Shown: positions 42,900 through 54,951, counted from the first letter of the stretch. The stretch is DNA of 64,000 bases from Paralithodes platypus (GCA_032716605.1 CM064502.1:53468736-53532735); one strand, 5' to 3'. Made by a program: numbers and translations. The notes: generated by a model not told the origin, from the sequence alone.

Positions 42900-43127
42900 G
42901 AATATTTGTTTTCTGTTAATTATTCCTGTGGTGTATTTATGTAGTGTCTAGCTGATGATAAATTGATTTTTAATGGAAACAATTTATACTGCTATGTATC
43001 TGCGTTATATGATTGCCAAATTTTCATACTTGGCAACATATTTCGCTACAAAATCTTGGTAATAGCCAAGATATCAGAATAGCGAGACAGCAATTTTCCA
43101 TCAGCTGGACAAAAATAACCGATTATA
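42900..43127. repeat. Family K dispersed repeat
   Basis: CATATTTCGCTACAAAATCTT region and CAGCTGGACAAAAATA match 18820 and 20001. Confidence 0.5.
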
Positions 43128-43343
43128 AAGCCGGTGTCACACGAGGCCTTTTTTCGAGCAATTTTTACGGGCAATTATGGTCTGGTAGCTTCAAAAATTA
43201 CACTTTATCAGAATTCGGCTGCCTAACATAATCTACCTTTAGTGTAGTTGCCGATACTAGTGCGAAAAAGTCCCGAAATAATACGAGGAAAAACTTGCTC
43301 ATGGAAAATTGACGGAAAAAAACGCTCGTGTGACAGCGGCTTA
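43128..43343. mobile_element. Family F palindromic MITE
   Basis: AAGCCGGTGTCACACGAG to CTCGTGTGACAGCGGCTTA. Confidence 0.72.
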
Positions 43344-43350
43344 ATGTGAT

Positions 43351-43510
43351 AAGTAACAGTCCGTTCTTAACATTAATCATCAATTACAAACCCCAATGCA
43401 CTTTAAAAAAAAACTAATGAAAGCATATTATGGTCCTCCCGGGATTCCAACTCGGGACACACACCCAGAACATAAGCACCTAAACCATTACACCACCAAC
43501 ACAGTTAAAG
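43351..43510 (-). mobile_element. tRNA-derived SINE-like copy
   Basis: Inverted B-box CCCGGGATTCCAAC and inverted A-box AACCATTACACCACC, followed (to the left) by the tail shared with 13635. Confidence 0.6.
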
Positions 43511-43645
43511 GTTGAGTAGACGATCACGATTAATATCCATTTTCGAATTTTGGATATCAATCTAATCATGTACTCAGACCCAACTGCATTATGGAAAGTT
43601 TAATGTTTTAGTGAGAGGAAAGAACAAAGAATGGGGCCAAGATCA

Positions 43646-44013
43646 CTAAGGGGGGTGACCTGCTTTTTGTTATTTCTGTCCTTTTCTCGCTTTCTCTGGC
43701 TTGTATCCATTCGGCCCTATTCAGCCAACTATTTTAAGACGTTTATCCCCATCTAGGTGTCGATTTCTTCCTGGCGAGCGATAGCGAGCCAGTATTATAT
43801 GAAGAAATCCGGCTTCGCCGGAGACATTTTTCTATCGAAAAATGTACAAATTTAGCCTGCTGTCAAACAAAAATAAAAAATATGCTGGCTCGCTACCGCT
43901 CACCAGTAAAAAATTGACACCTGGATGGGAATAAACGTCTTAAAACAGTAGGCTGAATGGGGCCAAATGGATACAAGCCAGAGAAAGATAGAAAAGGGCA
44001 GAACAAAAACAGG
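43646..44013. mobile_element. Family B element, right end lost
   Basis: CTAAGGGGGGTGACCTGC start; the sequence departs from the family after GAACAAAAACAGGT. Confidence 0.85.
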
Positions 44014-44383
44014 TTGAATTTTCGAAGGCAGAACAATAATTTTGAGTGCGCCCTCACTGGGACCTCCATATGTTCTAATCTGGACTCCATCATAATAATG
44101 GATGGTCATGTTTGTTCACCTGTTGTTCTCCTATCCACGGCTCATCTGTCCCTCCTATCTCTCCTATCTATCCCCGACCCACCTAGCTCCTCTCCTCGGC
44201 TCTCTATCTCGCTATCTCTCGCCTCCTCGGATGTATGCTCCCCGTCACACGAGAGATTTTCCTGCGACTTTGGGTTTCGGCAATTTTAACTCTTTACAGC
44301 ATTTTAGTTTTTTTTGTCATCGGCTTCGGCAACTCTACGGGCGCTAGATTGCTGTAGTTGGCTTTAGTAGGGTAACTAACACA
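44014..44383. other. Unclassified
   Basis: One F-type end (CCGTCACACGAGAGATTTTC near 44241) without a partner; otherwise nothing recognised. Confidence 0.45.
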
Positions 44384-44716
44384 TTAAGGGGAGATTTCCA
44401 CTTGAGGGATTTTTTGTTACCCCTTTCTCCCTCATGTTTAGCCCCATTGCTTTTGAGATTTTAAGACGTTCACCACATTAGTTTGGCGATTTTAAGAACT
44501 TTCACCCCATTTATGTAACTTTTAAGATCTTTCGTCCCATTTAGGTGTCGATTTTTCCTGGCGAGCGATAGCGAGCCTGTAATTTAAGAGGAATCGGCCT
44601 TCGGCCGGGACATTGTTCTACCGAAAAATGTACAAATTTATCTTGAAAGGGGGTCATGGGAGTGTAATTTCAAGCTTGATGGAAGTCTAGGAAACACACT
44701 AAAAACCTCTCTTTAA
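44384..44716 (-). mobile_element. Family A element
   Basis: TTAAGGGGAGATTTCCAC to CCTCTCTTTAA. Confidence 0.9.
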
Positions 44717-44733
44717 TTCGGAAGCATCTAAAG

Positions 44734-44833
44734 NNNNNNNNNNNNNNNNNNNNNNNNNNNNNNNNNNNNNNNNNNNNNNNNNNNNNNNNNNNNNNNNNNN
44801 NNNNNNNNNNNNNNNNNNNNNNNNNNNNNNNNN
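44734..44833. other. Assembly gap (100 N)
   Basis: Exactly 100 N, the usual placeholder for a gap of unknown length. Confidence 0.99.
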
Positions 44834-44854
44834 CAAGTCGATATCTCTCCTTAA
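44834..44854 (+). mobile_element. Family A right terminus at the gap edge
   Basis: CAAGTCGATATCTCTCCTTAA resembles the A right end, so the rest of a copy is probably in the gap. Confidence 0.6.
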
Positions 44855-44914
44855 GCTGGGTGACTATTACAAAGGCGGGGGAGGTATAGCCGGGAGGTTA
44901 TTCATGTTCTAAAT

Positions 44915-45135
44915 TTAACCCTCTCAAGCACCAAGACGCGTTTCTGTTCTGCTTGCTGGTCAGTATTAGACGCTTTTATTCAGATTAGGAAGGGGGTATA
45001 TATGGAAGTCAGAGGGTTGATTGAGATAGCCTTTACCCTTTTGATACCCACAGAGCCTTCCTAAGCTGCATAAAAACCGGCTAATGATAGCCCAAAATAT
45101 ACTGCTAAAACGCGTCAGAGGCTTCAAGGGGTTAA
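44915..45135. mobile_element. Family D-type element
   Basis: TTAACCCTCTCAAGCACCAA to GGCTTCAAGGGGTTAA; CGCGTTTCTGTTCTG subfamily. Confidence 0.8.
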
Positions 45136-45460
45136 GGGAGCTCAGACGGTATTGTGCAGCATCATTTACTGGTTCGGCTGAATGGTTTAAGGAAGGGGTT
45201 TAGTTTGCTCTCTAAACCTCCATCGAACTTTAAAAAACACCCACAAGACCTCCCTTTGATATAAACGTGTACATTTTTCGGTAGAAAAATGTCCCGGCTG
45301 AAGGTAGGATTCTCTTAAAATGTTAGGCTCGCTATCGCTCGCCGGGAAATAATCGACACCTAAATGGCACGAAAGGTCTTAAAATTGACAACGAAATGGG
45401 GTGAAAGTTTCAAAACATAAGGGAGAAAGGGGACCAGAAAAACGACCCATCTCCCCTTAA
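45132..45460 (+). mobile_element. Family A element, long-ended subfamily
   Basis: TTAAGGGAGCTCAGACGG to ATCTCCCCTTAA; shares its left TTAA with D. Part of the repeated module region is deleted near 45407. Confidence 0.85.
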
Positions 45461-45638
45461 CCTCAACAGTCCATCAGCCTCACCTTAAAATCATTACCGG
45501 GTGTACCTATTGATTATGGATGGCCTCCTTGAGCGGATGTAAGCGTTTGAACGGGGCTCGGTAAGTATTAGTGACTCTTTTCCAATTACTTATCGCATGA
45601 CTGAGAGCGCCTATCATGCCAGAGTGACAGGAAGACTA

Positions 45639-45964
45639 TTAAGGGGAGGTCTCCACTTGAGGGATTTTTTTCTTGACCCCTTTCTCCCTCATGTTTAGCC
45701 CCATTGCTTTTGATATTATAAAACGTTTGCCCCATTAGTTTAGCGATTTTAAGAACTTTCACCCCATATTAAGACCTTTCGTGCAATTCTGGTGTCGATT
45801 TTATCCTGGCGAGCGATAGCGAGCCTGTAATTTAAGAGGAACCGGCTTTCAGCCGGGACATTTTTCTACCGAAAAATGTACAAATTTATCTTGAAAGGGG
45901 CTCAAGGGGGTGTAATCTTAAGCTCGATGGATATCTAGGGACCAAACTAAACACCTCCCCTTAC
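45639..45964 (-). mobile_element. Family A element
   Basis: TTAAGGGGAGGTCTCCAC to CACCTCCCCTTAC. Confidence 0.88.
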
Positions 45965-46061
45965 ATTTATCTGTGCATCTTGCAAAATCGGAAGCATTAA
46001 CATCCTTCAAGACGCCAACCACTCGTCGAGGGTACCAGAGACTCCTTTATACAATTACCAT

Positions 46062-46291
46062 TTAACCCCTTCAGTACCGGTAGCGACCTTTGCATTAGTA
46101 TATTCTGACAGTTAGTTAGCGGTTTTATTCAGCTTAGGAAGGACGTCTACTAATGTAATAGGCTACATACAGACTCTCTCTCCACTACTAATCCTTTTAC
46201 CTACCGTACGACCTTCCTAACGGCTTCATAAAATAGTCTAAATGTCGCTAGAAGTATATCAAAGAGACGTCCCCGGTATTGAAGGGTTTAA
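46062..46291. mobile_element. Family D element
   Basis: TTAACCCCTTCAGTACCGG to CCCCGGTATTGAAGGGTTTAA. Confidence 0.82.
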
Positions 46292-46657
46292 TGGGAGGTA
46301 TTTAGTTTGTTCCCTAGACCTCCATCAAGCTTAAAATTACACCCCCTTGAGTCCCTTTCAAGATAAATTTGTACATTTTTCGATAGAAAAATGTCCCGGC
46401 CGAAGGCCGGTTCCTCTTAAATTACAGGTTTCGCTATCGCTCGCCAGGATGTAAAATCGACAACCTGAATTGCACACGGAAAAAAGGTCATTAATATGGG
46501 TGTGTTTGAGTGAAAGTTCTTTAAAATCGGTTTTATTAAACTAATGGTGGCAAAAACGTTATATAATACCAAAGCAATGGGGGCTCAATCTAAACATGAT
46601 GGGAGAAAAAGGGGGTCCCAAAGGAAAAAAATCCCTCAAGTGGAGATCTGCCCTTAA
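46288..46657 (+). mobile_element. Family A element, error-like insertions
   Basis: Begins TTAATGGGAGGTATTTAG at the D end; from about 46430 it has many one- to six-base insertions compared with all other copies; ends GCCCTTAA. Confidence 0.8.
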
Positions 46658-46699
46658 CAATATAAATGACCAACTCTGTCTCACCACCAACTTGCACCA

Positions 46700-46880
46700 T
46701 TACTTTGTGGTTCCAGCCATTGTTATCTCCACAGTGCTCGCCATTCTTAAGGGGGCCCACCTCGCTTTGTGGTTCCAGCCATTGTTATCTCCACAGTGCT
46801 CGCCATTCTTAAGGGGGCCCACCTCGCTTTGTGGTTCCAGCCATTGTTATCTCCCACAGTGCGCGCCCCATTCTTTAAGG
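46700..46880 (+). repeat. 62-bp tandem repeat spanning a family B start
   Basis: Unit GTGGTTCCAGCCATTGTTAT ... CTTAAGGGGGCCCACCTCGC, about 2.5 copies, third copy with extra bases. Confidence 0.9.
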
Positions 46881-46998
46881 GGCGGGGGGCCCACCTCGCT
46901 CTTTTTTTTTTTTTTTTTGTTTTTTTGTTTTTTTTTTTTTTTTTTTTTTTTTTTTATTTGTTTTTTTTTTTTTTTATTTTTTTTGTTGTTTTTTTTTT

Positions 46999-47059
<61 letters not shown>

Positions 47060-47795
47060 TTTGTTTTTTTTTTTTGTTTTTTTTTTTTTTTTTTTGTTGT
47101 TTGGTTTTTGTGATCTTTCTCCTCTCTTCTCGCTCTCTCTTTTTGGCTTGTATCCATTCGGCCCGGCCCCATTCAGCCTCATACTGTTTAAGACGTTTTA
47201 CCCCCATCCAGGTTTTGTCAATTTATTTTTCTTGGCGAGCGTGGTTTTAGCGAGCCAGAAACATATATATATATTTTTGTTTACAGCAAGCTAAAAATGT
47301 GTACATTTTTTTCTGTTTAGAATTTTAGAAAAAAATTTCTCCGGCGAAGCCGGATTAAGGTGATTTCTCCAGTTTTACAGTTGCTCTGTCTCGCTATCGC
47401 TCGCTGCCAGGAACTATAAAATCGACACCTGGAGGGCGGGAAATAAATAGAAATATATAAATAAGATAAAAATAATATATATATTAATAATATAAAAATA
47501 TATAAAATATAAAAAAAAAAATAAAAAAAGAATGAGAATATAATAAAATTATAATATCATAAATAAAATAATAAATAATAAAACGTCTTATTAAAAAAGT
47601 TGGCACCGACTGGGGCCGAATGCCCTGCTCCCGACTGGGGCCCGAATGGATACAAGCCATGAGGAAGAAAGAGAGGAAGAAAGCGAGTTTTGGGAGAGGA
47701 AAGGGAGAAAGAGGGAAAGGAGGAAAAGAAACTGAGGAAAAGGAGAGAAAGGATATATTTACAAAATTAGCAGGTGGGACACCACCCACCCCCAT
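46747..47795. mobile_element. Family B element, heavily disturbed
   Basis: CCCACCTCGC start, then about 200 bp of nearly pure T with scattered G, A and C, then recognisable arms (GGCTTGTATCCATTCGGCC, CCGGCGAAGCCGG) with inserted bases, and an AT-rich insert at 47440-47580. Confidence 0.7.
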
Positions 47796-47816
47796 TAATC
47801 ATAGCCTGGAGCCCTG

Positions 47817-48090
47817 TTAAGGGGAGTGGTCGTTTTTCTGGACACACTTCTCCCTCATGCTTACCCCCTTTAGTGTTCAGATGTTAAGACATTCGGCCCA
47901 TTAGTTTGGCGAGTTTAAGACCTTTCGCCCTTAAACTTGCTGTGTCATTTAGGTGTCGATTTCTTCCGAACGACGATAGCGAGCCTGTGATTTAGGAGGA
48001 ATCAGCTTACGGTCGGGATGTGTTTTTTTTTTTTTTTTTGCCGAAATATGTACAAATAAATTCTTGAAGGGGGATCTTGGGTTCGTATGA
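47817..48090 (-). mobile_element. Family A element, right end missing
   Basis: TTAAGGGGAGTGGTCG start; breaks at GGGATCTTGGGTTCG, where the next A copy begins. Confidence 0.75.
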
Positions 48091-48512
48091 TTAAGGGGAG
48101 ATCTCCACTTGAGGGATTTTTTTCTTGACCCCTTTCTCCCTCATGTTTAGCCCCATTGCTTTGGTATTATAAAACGTTTGCCCCATTAGTTTAGCGATTT
48201 TAAGAACTTTCACCCCATATTAATAGACCTTTCGTGCACAAAATTCAGGTGTGCCCCCCCCCCTCCCTGTCCCCACCCGGCATTGTATCCTGGCGGAGCG
48301 CTTAGATAGCTGAGCCTGTAATTTTTATTTTAAGAGGGAACCGGCTTTCAGCCGGGAAATTTTTCTACCGAAAAAAATGTAAAAAATTTATCTTTGATGA
48401 ACGGGAGGCCTTTACGGGGGGTGTACTGGTGTGTTTGTCAATCTTCAAGCTTGATGGATTATCTTAGGGACCCACAAAACTTAAAAAAAACCTTTCCCCC
48501 CTCCCACCTTAA
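48091..48512 (-). mobile_element. Family A element, error-like insertions
   Basis: TTAAGGGGAGATCTCCAC to TCCCACCTTAA, extended to 422 bp by scattered insertions. Confidence 0.75.
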
Positions 48513-48684
48513 GTGATGATGGAGGAGATCTAGGGAAGGGGGGAAAAGGGAGAGGGAGAGGGAGGACAAGGCAACTAGAACAATAATAAACATATCTGAA
48601 CAAATCTACCAAAAATGAACCAATTTCACATAAAGGAGATATATTACACTAGCAGGGGTAACAGGCGAGTCCTGCCCCCGGGGT

Positions 48685-48885
48685 GTGGTTTTTTTCTTTT
48701 TTTTTTAGGTTTTTTTTTTTTTGTTTTTTTTTTTTAGTTTTTTTTTTGTTTTTTTTTTTCTTTTTTAGTTTTATGCGTGTTTTTTTTTTGTGTTGTTGTT
48801 TTTTTTTATCGTTTTGGATTTTTTGTTTGTTTTTTTTTTTTTTCCCCGGGTTTTTGTTGTTTTTTTTTTGGTTTTTTTTTAAATT
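48685..48885 (+). repeat. T-rich tract
   Basis: Runs of T broken by G, C or A; frames here are artefacts. Confidence 0.85.
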
Positions 48886-48959
48886 TATACTACCATTTAA
48901 GCACACTCATCATCACTTCACTACTACACAATCTATCACAATAACTACTACTACTAAAT

Positions 48960-49440
48960 AGTATCACCGGCTCCTCCTCGACCCCTCCCTGGCCTGCCTC
49001 ATTATTAAAATGGCGACCCCCTCGATTTCGGCCTGCCCTATCTCCTAAAACAATGACTCCGATTTTTGGGGATCTGACCTCATCCGTACCCCCATTTTTG
49101 GGGGCTGCGCCTGGCTCTTGCGAAACAACTTTCGTGCCCATACACCTTTGTCGATGGGAGGCCTCATTCTTCGCCCCAAACCGGCCATTTTTTCATGTTT
49201 TTTCAATTTTCGGCCTCGACACGACCTCCGCACCGTGGCCTCGCCCCTATCGATGACCTGAACAGGTCATTGACACCCACATGCAAAATTTCAGCTCCCC
49301 AGGTCAAAAACTGCGCCCCCCCCGCCCATAGTAAGAACACCACAGACAGGAAGACACACGCAAACTGATGTAATATCTTAGAGCTAACATTAATATTTGT
49401 TAATGCAATCCTGGAATAATCACACATGCTTTTTTATATT
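48960..49440. other. GC-richer unclassified segment
   Basis: Distinctly higher GC than the rest, with CCCCCATTTTTGGGGG at 49089. Frames of 60-80 codons on both strands, no recognised motif. Confidence 0.5.
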
Positions 49441-49659
49441 GCATTTGGGGTGTTGTTGGTGTTATGAACGATGTTAAAAATAGTATTACTCAGACTCACG
49501 CACCTTCTCTCTCTCTCTCTCTCTTATATTTCATCGCTCTCTTCTGGAGTTTATTATCAGCCCTATTTCACCTATTTCTGGTTCCATCTCCCCTATTCTG
49601 GTCATCCAACTCTCTGGCCGTTCCCGCATCCTTTCTCCCCCCTCGGCAATTCTGATTTT

Positions 49660-49810
49660 TTTTCATATTTCCCCTCTTGTTCCCAAAATCACTCCAACTA
49701 GCTCTTCTCTCTACCCCTCCACCCCCCCTCCTGCCCCCCCTCTCTTCTCCTCTCCTTCACTCTCGCTCTCTCTCGCCTTTCCCTCTCTCGCTCCTCTCTC
49801 TCTCTCTCTC

Positions 49811-49888
<78 letters not shown>

Positions 49889-49937
49889 AATCTCTCTCCT
49901 CTCTCGCCCTTCACTCTCTCTCTCTCTCTCTCTCTCG
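49660..49937 (+). repeat. CT-rich tract with (TC)n
   Basis: Long pure runs at 49796-49888, CTCTCGCC interruptions. Confidence 0.92.
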
Positions 49938-50244
49938 CCGTTTACCCATGCAGTTTTAAATATCAATAATCTGTGTCATCTTAGTTTGTGAGAAATCGCC
50001 ACAATCCTAGTTGCTCAATAAATCAATCAATGGGGCCGTACGCCATGACAACACGGAGCCGCACTCACCCTCCGACTCCACTTAGGGGTATCCTCCAGGG
50101 CGAGACTCCAGACAGTATCGTATTGCATGATTTGTTTTTTGTTTGTTTTTCTATATTCCAACTACTCCCTCTCAGTTTGGGCCCCAGCCGCCCGGACTGT
50201 CCTTAGCAGGAATGTGGATATTCGGTTGGCTTCCCGTAGGGGTG
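49938..50244. other. No feature recognised
   Basis: Nothing supported. Confidence 0.45.
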
Positions 50245-50706
50245 GGGGGGGGGGGTGTTGACCTGCTTTTTTATCTTTCTTGGTTGTATCCATTCGATCC
50301 CATTCAGCGTACTGTTTCAAGACATTTATCCCCATCCAGGTGTCGATATTTTCCTGACGAGCGATAGTGAGCCGGCATTTTATGGAGAAATCCGGCTTCG
50401 GAGACATTTTTTATATCGAAAAATGTACAAATTTAGCCAGCCGTCTATCTCATTATCCAAAATATGGTGGATCGCTATTCGATCCTCACAAGGTATGATA
50501 TTATAAGCGACATGACCCTGGATGGGCGCTATAAAATTAAAAATTTTATATAGTATATTTTTTTTTATTAATTTAAAAGTCTTTTAATAAAACAGTAGTA
50601 GTTTAGGGCTGAAATGGGGGCCGACCGATCCGAAATTGGATACCACCCTAGGTGAGGGAGAGGAAATGAGGAAGAAAAAAAGAAAAAAACAGGTCACCCT
50701 CCTTAA
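50245..50706. mobile_element. Family B element, decayed
   Basis: GGGGTGTTGACCTGC to CAGGTCACCCTCCTTAA. Right arm from about 50470 has many insertions. Confidence 0.7.
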
Positions 50707-51147
50707 AACTTTCCATCCACTCAGGGTTTATTGTCTTATCTGTAGAGACCACCTGGGGTGAGACTAGGGTTGTGTAAGTGTTGTATGCAGCAGGGTTGTG
50801 TAGGTTCTTGTGTTTGTTTGTAATTTTGTTGTAATAGTCAGGGGTAGGCCAAAGAAACCACACGCCTCAAAAATAGCACCAAGTCGCCGAAGACCCGGTT
50901 CACGGTCCATGACACTAATATGTCTTGAATCAGTTCGACCCATTTTTTTTTTTTTTTTTTTAGGGCGACCTAGATGTGCGTGCATTTGTGTTTTGTATTG
51001 GTGTTGTGTTGTCCCTGTTTGGGCTCTGTCTCGAGTCGGCCACCACCCCCAGGAATATAGAGGCGATTCGTTAATATCCACCTCTTCGGGGATCAAAAGG
51101 TCAGGCAATAAATATATAGACATTTTCCGCCTCACTATACGATGCCT
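50707..51147. other. Unclassified dispersed repeat region
   Basis: CTGTTTGGGCTCTGTCTCGA with GTCGGCCACC at about 51018 recurs at 57660 and inverted at 32925. The minus-strand 159-codon frame has no motif I recognise. Confidence 0.4.
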
Positions 51148-51372
51148 CAATGGACCACTTGCGAGTTTCGTTCTATAAGGAAGTTGGAGCTGTAGACATC
51201 GATATTTATCAGAATTACCAGCTAAAATATGATTGCATGACATTTATAAAGACATAAAACCCAATTCAACATACTCTATAGCCATCAGACACCTAAATTA
51301 TGCTTGCATTTCTGTTTACTATCGATGTCTACAGCTCCAACTTCCTTATAGCCTGAAACTCGCAAGTGGTCA
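51148..51372. mobile_element. Palindromic element
   Basis: Arms of about 48 bp: CCACTTGCGAGTTTCGTTCT ... ATCGATG inverted at the right as CATCGATAGT-side ... GAAACTCGCAAGTGG. One arm recurs at 59770-59912. Confidence 0.65.
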
Positions 51373-51490
51373 ATTTATGATATTATTATTAATTTTTTAG
51401 GAGTTTCTGTTTGGGTTTTGGCTGGTCCGAGAACCCATCCCCATTTACCCCATTTAGTTTAGGGTTCGCTATATGATCGGGTTTTCAGAA

Positions 51491-51699
51491 ACTTAGGGAG
51501 CCCACCTCGCTTTTGTTCTCTTTCTCTCCCTCTCTCATTCAGCCAACTGTTTTGAGACGTGTATCCCCATCCAGGTGTCGATTTCTTCCTGGCGAGCGAT
51601 AGCGAACCCAGCATTGTATGGAGAAATCCGGCTTTGCCGGAGAAATTTTTCTATCGAAAAATGCACAAATTTAGCTTACTGTCACAACAATTATATATA

Positions 51700-51739
<40 letters not shown>

Positions 51740-52062
51740 ATATATATATACGGTAATATAGTATAATTGGGTATATATATAATACTATATATGCGATATA
51801 GATATATTGCAGTATATATTATATATAATATATATACAATAAATACAGTATATAATATATAGTCTATATATATATATATATATAATATATATATGTATAA
51901 TAATATATAAGATATACCTGTATAATATATATATATATAAGAAAATATTGACACTTGGATGGGGGTAAACGTTTTAAAATAGTAGGCTTGAATGGGGCCG
52001 AATGGATGCAAGCCAAAGAGAGAGGGAGAGAAAGAGAAAAAAAGCGAGTTGAACCCCCTTAA
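51491..52062. mobile_element. Family B element with AT-rich loop
   Basis: TTAGGGAGCCCACCTCGC to GTTGAACCCCCTTAA. About 250 bp of TA-rich sequence (51695-51945) replaces part of the right arm. Confidence 0.8.
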
Positions 52063-52159
52063 GAAAAGTTATAGGGAAAATAGCTCGTGTGATACTGGTT
52101 GTGTTGACATGGAACACCTTATACATGTCAAAGGGGTATTGGGAAGATTTGATCATATT

Positions 52160-52267
52160 GCTCTCTCTCTCCTCTCCTCTCCTCTCCTCTCCTCTCCTCT
52201 CCTCTCCTCTCCTTCTCTCCTCTCCTCTCCTCCCCTCTCCTCTCTCTCTCTCTCTCTCTCTCCTCTC

Positions 52268-52322
<55 letters not shown>

Positions 52323-52330
52323 ATATCTCA

Positions 52331-52362
<32 letters not shown>

Positions 52363-52391
52363 TTATATCTCACACTCTCTCTCTCTCTCTT
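52160..52391 (+). repeat. CTCCT and (TC)n tract
   Basis: CTCTC-pentamer units, then TC with two TTTATATCTCAC interruptions. Confidence 0.92.
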
Positions 52392-52929
52392 CTATTGGCT
52401 CGATAGGTTACGAAATGTAGGAGTAATAAAAAGTAACGAATATTGCTCGTAGACAAAGAGAAAGCTAAAAATAAATTGGATGGGGAATAATGAATGGTGA
52501 AGGAGAGAGAGAGAGAGAGGGAGAGGGAGAGGGAGAGGGAGAGAGAGAGAGAACGATTCCCTCTAAATTGTGTCCATGTATAGTACAAAACATTCCCTGC
52601 ACATATTGCATGCATAATCATGAGCCAGAATGTAATACAATGATATATTTGTGAAAGTACCGTACTGTAATAGAGCTTTCCAATGACACCTGTATTCGAC
52701 ATACCTGTATTCGACAACTGGTTGTCTTGCAACGATCATGCAAAATCGGATAAAATCGCTAGAAATTAGCGGTTTATAGCTGTTGTCACCATGTGTAACT
52801 CTGCAATAGAGCAAAAGACTATATCGCACGTCAGTGCACGCCCAGCGATGGTGGGCGACGGATGAAGGGGCCCCGCGCTGCCTACACTTACTTGTCTCAC
52901 TCCCATGACACATAATAACAGGAATTTGG
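52392..52929. other. Mostly unclassified; (GA)n at 52503-52552
   Basis: No gene seen. GAGAGG purine tract only. Confidence 0.5.
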
Positions 52930-53135
52930 CCGCCGGGAAAGGGTTAATCGTCACCGTTAGATGCCAAATATTTGGTCCATAAGATTTCTTGGATCTTTGG
53001 CAATTTTATCAGAAACTAGACTGAAGATATATGAAATGTAACGATCAAATTATTTTATAAGTTTACCTAATAAGCTACTAGACCAGTTTAGAGGATGAGT
53101 GTTGAGGGAAAAACTGCTATTGTGATACCAGCCTT
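52930..53135. mobile_element. Family F MITE, left end decayed
   Basis: CAGAAACTAGACTGAAGATA interior and GAGGGAAAAACTGCT then TTGTGATACCAGCC end. Confidence 0.55.
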
Positions 53136-53159
53136 CATTACCAACAACAGTCATGCTAT

Positions 53160-53231
53160 TTATATCTCAAAACTAATATGCTAAGCACGAGGGAGAAAGG
53201 GATCCAGAAAAAGCGACAACATCCCCCTTAA
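53160..53231 (+). mobile_element. Family A right-end fragment
   Basis: CTCAAAACTAATATGCTAAG to CATCCCCCTTAA. Confidence 0.75.
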
Positions 53232-53410
53232 TGTAGCAGTTATTCCATTGAGTACTAGGGACGTCCCTTTAATCATATTCTGGCAACTATTACTAGTTAT
53301 TACGATGTATATTATTCTTACATCTATATATTCCAATATTTTCCCTTTTCCTGTCCTAACATCGATCACTCTTTCTTTCCTTTCATTTAGTGCCTTGCTT
53401 TGTTATGTTG
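53232..53410. other. Possible family D remnant
   Basis: TTGAGTACTAGGGACGTCCC and ATATTCTGGCAACTATTA resemble a D end; the rest is unrecognised. Confidence 0.4.
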
Positions 53411-53626
53411 TACAGTCGCGCTAATAAGTGATGTCTCGGCACCAAGTATGTTTTGATCAATAATTTGGTATCAGCAATATCTGAGTTTCATTTCTTCGTA
53501 TCGAGTGAATAATACAAACATGTTCCTACACTTACCCACCCTATTCAACATCTGACAGACATTAATACAGCACAGAACAAGCCAAACGTAATGCCAGCTG
53601 AGACATGACTTATTAGCGCCACCGTA
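53411..53626 (+). mobile_element. Family E TA-bounded MITE
   Basis: TACAGTCGCGCTAATAAGTG to ATGACTTATTAGCGCCACCG then TA. Confidence 0.82.
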
Positions 53627-53736
53627 CATCAGAGTAGAGTCATGTTTGGCTTTCTCCTACTATTTTGCTTTGGCCAGATATTTTTTTTGAATGATAGTGT
53701 TTGTTCCTCTCCCCTCCTGTGTCTCATCCAGGCTGC

Positions 53737-54048
53737 TTCAAGGGGAGAGGGGCCGTTTTTCTGGTCCTTCTTCTCCCTCATGTTTAGCCCTATTAGTTTT
53801 CAGAATTTAAGATGTTTACCCCATTAGTTTGTCGATTTTAAGACCTTTTGCCCCATTTCCTTGTCAATGTTAAGACCTTTCGTGCTAGTTAAGTGTCGAT
53901 TTTTTTTCCTGGCGAACGATAGTGAGCCTGTTATTTTGGATGGACATTGTTCTACTGAAAAATGTACAAATTAATCTAGAAGGGGTATCTAATGGATGTT
54001 TTTTATAAATGTTATGGAGGTCTAGGGAGGGAAAAAAAAAAAAAAAAA

Positions 54049-54108
<60 letters not shown>

Positions 54109-54170
54109 ACAGTATATATATATATATATATGATAAAATCGACCAAAAAGTCAACCATATCCCCCCCTAA
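53737..54170 (-). mobile_element. Family A element with (AT)n insert
   Basis: TTCAAGGGGAGAGGGGCCG to CATATCCCCCCCTAA; an AT array at 54050-54132 follows an A run. Confidence 0.8.
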
Positions 54171-54248
54171 CCAGCCTCTCTGTCTGTATACCGTTTGTTT
54201 CGCCTGTATATTTGCCATTTGTTCTGCCCGATCTTATTTGTTTCTCTT

Positions 54249-54592
54249 ATACACCGCTGTCAACGCTATGGCCTAATACACTGCTGTCAACGCTATGGCC
54301 TAATACACCGCTGTCAACGCTATGGCCTAATACACCGCTGTCAACTATGGCCTAATACACCGCTGTCAACGCTATGGTAATACACCGCTCAACGCTATGG
54401 CCTAATACACCGCTGTCAACGCTATGGCCTAATACACGCTGTCCGCTATGGCCTAATACACTGCTGTCAACGCTATGGCCTAATACACCGCTGTCAACGC
54501 TATGGCCTAATACACCGCTGTCAACGCTATGGCCTAATACACCGCTGTCAACGCTATGGCCTAATACACCGCTGTCAACGCTATGGCCTAAT
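54249..54592 (+). repeat. 27-bp minisatellite, about 13 copies
   Basis: Unit ATACACCGCTGTCAACGCTA plus TGGCCTA; several copies have short deletions. Confidence 0.95.
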
Positions 54593-54615
54593 TCATCGAC
54601 CGGTGCTGTTAAGGC

Positions 54616-54951
54616 TAAAGGGGAGATCTCCACTTGAGGGATTTTTTTCTGGACCCCTTTCTCCCTCATGTTTAGCCCCATTGCTCTTGAGATCTTAAGA
54701 CGTTCGCCCTAGTAGTTTGGACATTTTAAGACATTTTGCCCTATTTCTGTCAATTTTAAGACCTTTCGTGCCATTAAAGTGTCGATTTTTTCCTGGCGAG
54801 CGATAGCGAGCCTGTAATTTAAGAGCAACCGGCCTCCGGCCGGCACATTTTTCTACCGAAAAATTTACAAATTTATCTTGAAAGGGGGTCTAGGGGGTGT
54901 ATTGATAAGCTTGATGAAAACGAAGGGAACAAACTAAATACCTCCCCTTAA
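54616..54951 (-). mobile_element. Family A element
   Basis: CTAAAGGGGAGATCTCCAC to ACCTCCCCTTAA. Confidence 0.88.

Noticed and set aside
46596..47294. 232-codon frame with long Phe runs
   Set aside because: Translation of an interrupted T tract inside a disturbed B element.
48890..49427. Possible host exon in the GC-richer segment
   Set aside because: Frames of similar length on both strands, no splice-site context or motif that I could defend.
50764..51243. 159-codon minus-strand frame
   Set aside because: Contains a run of Lys from a T tract and repeat segments seen elsewhere; no recognisable domain.
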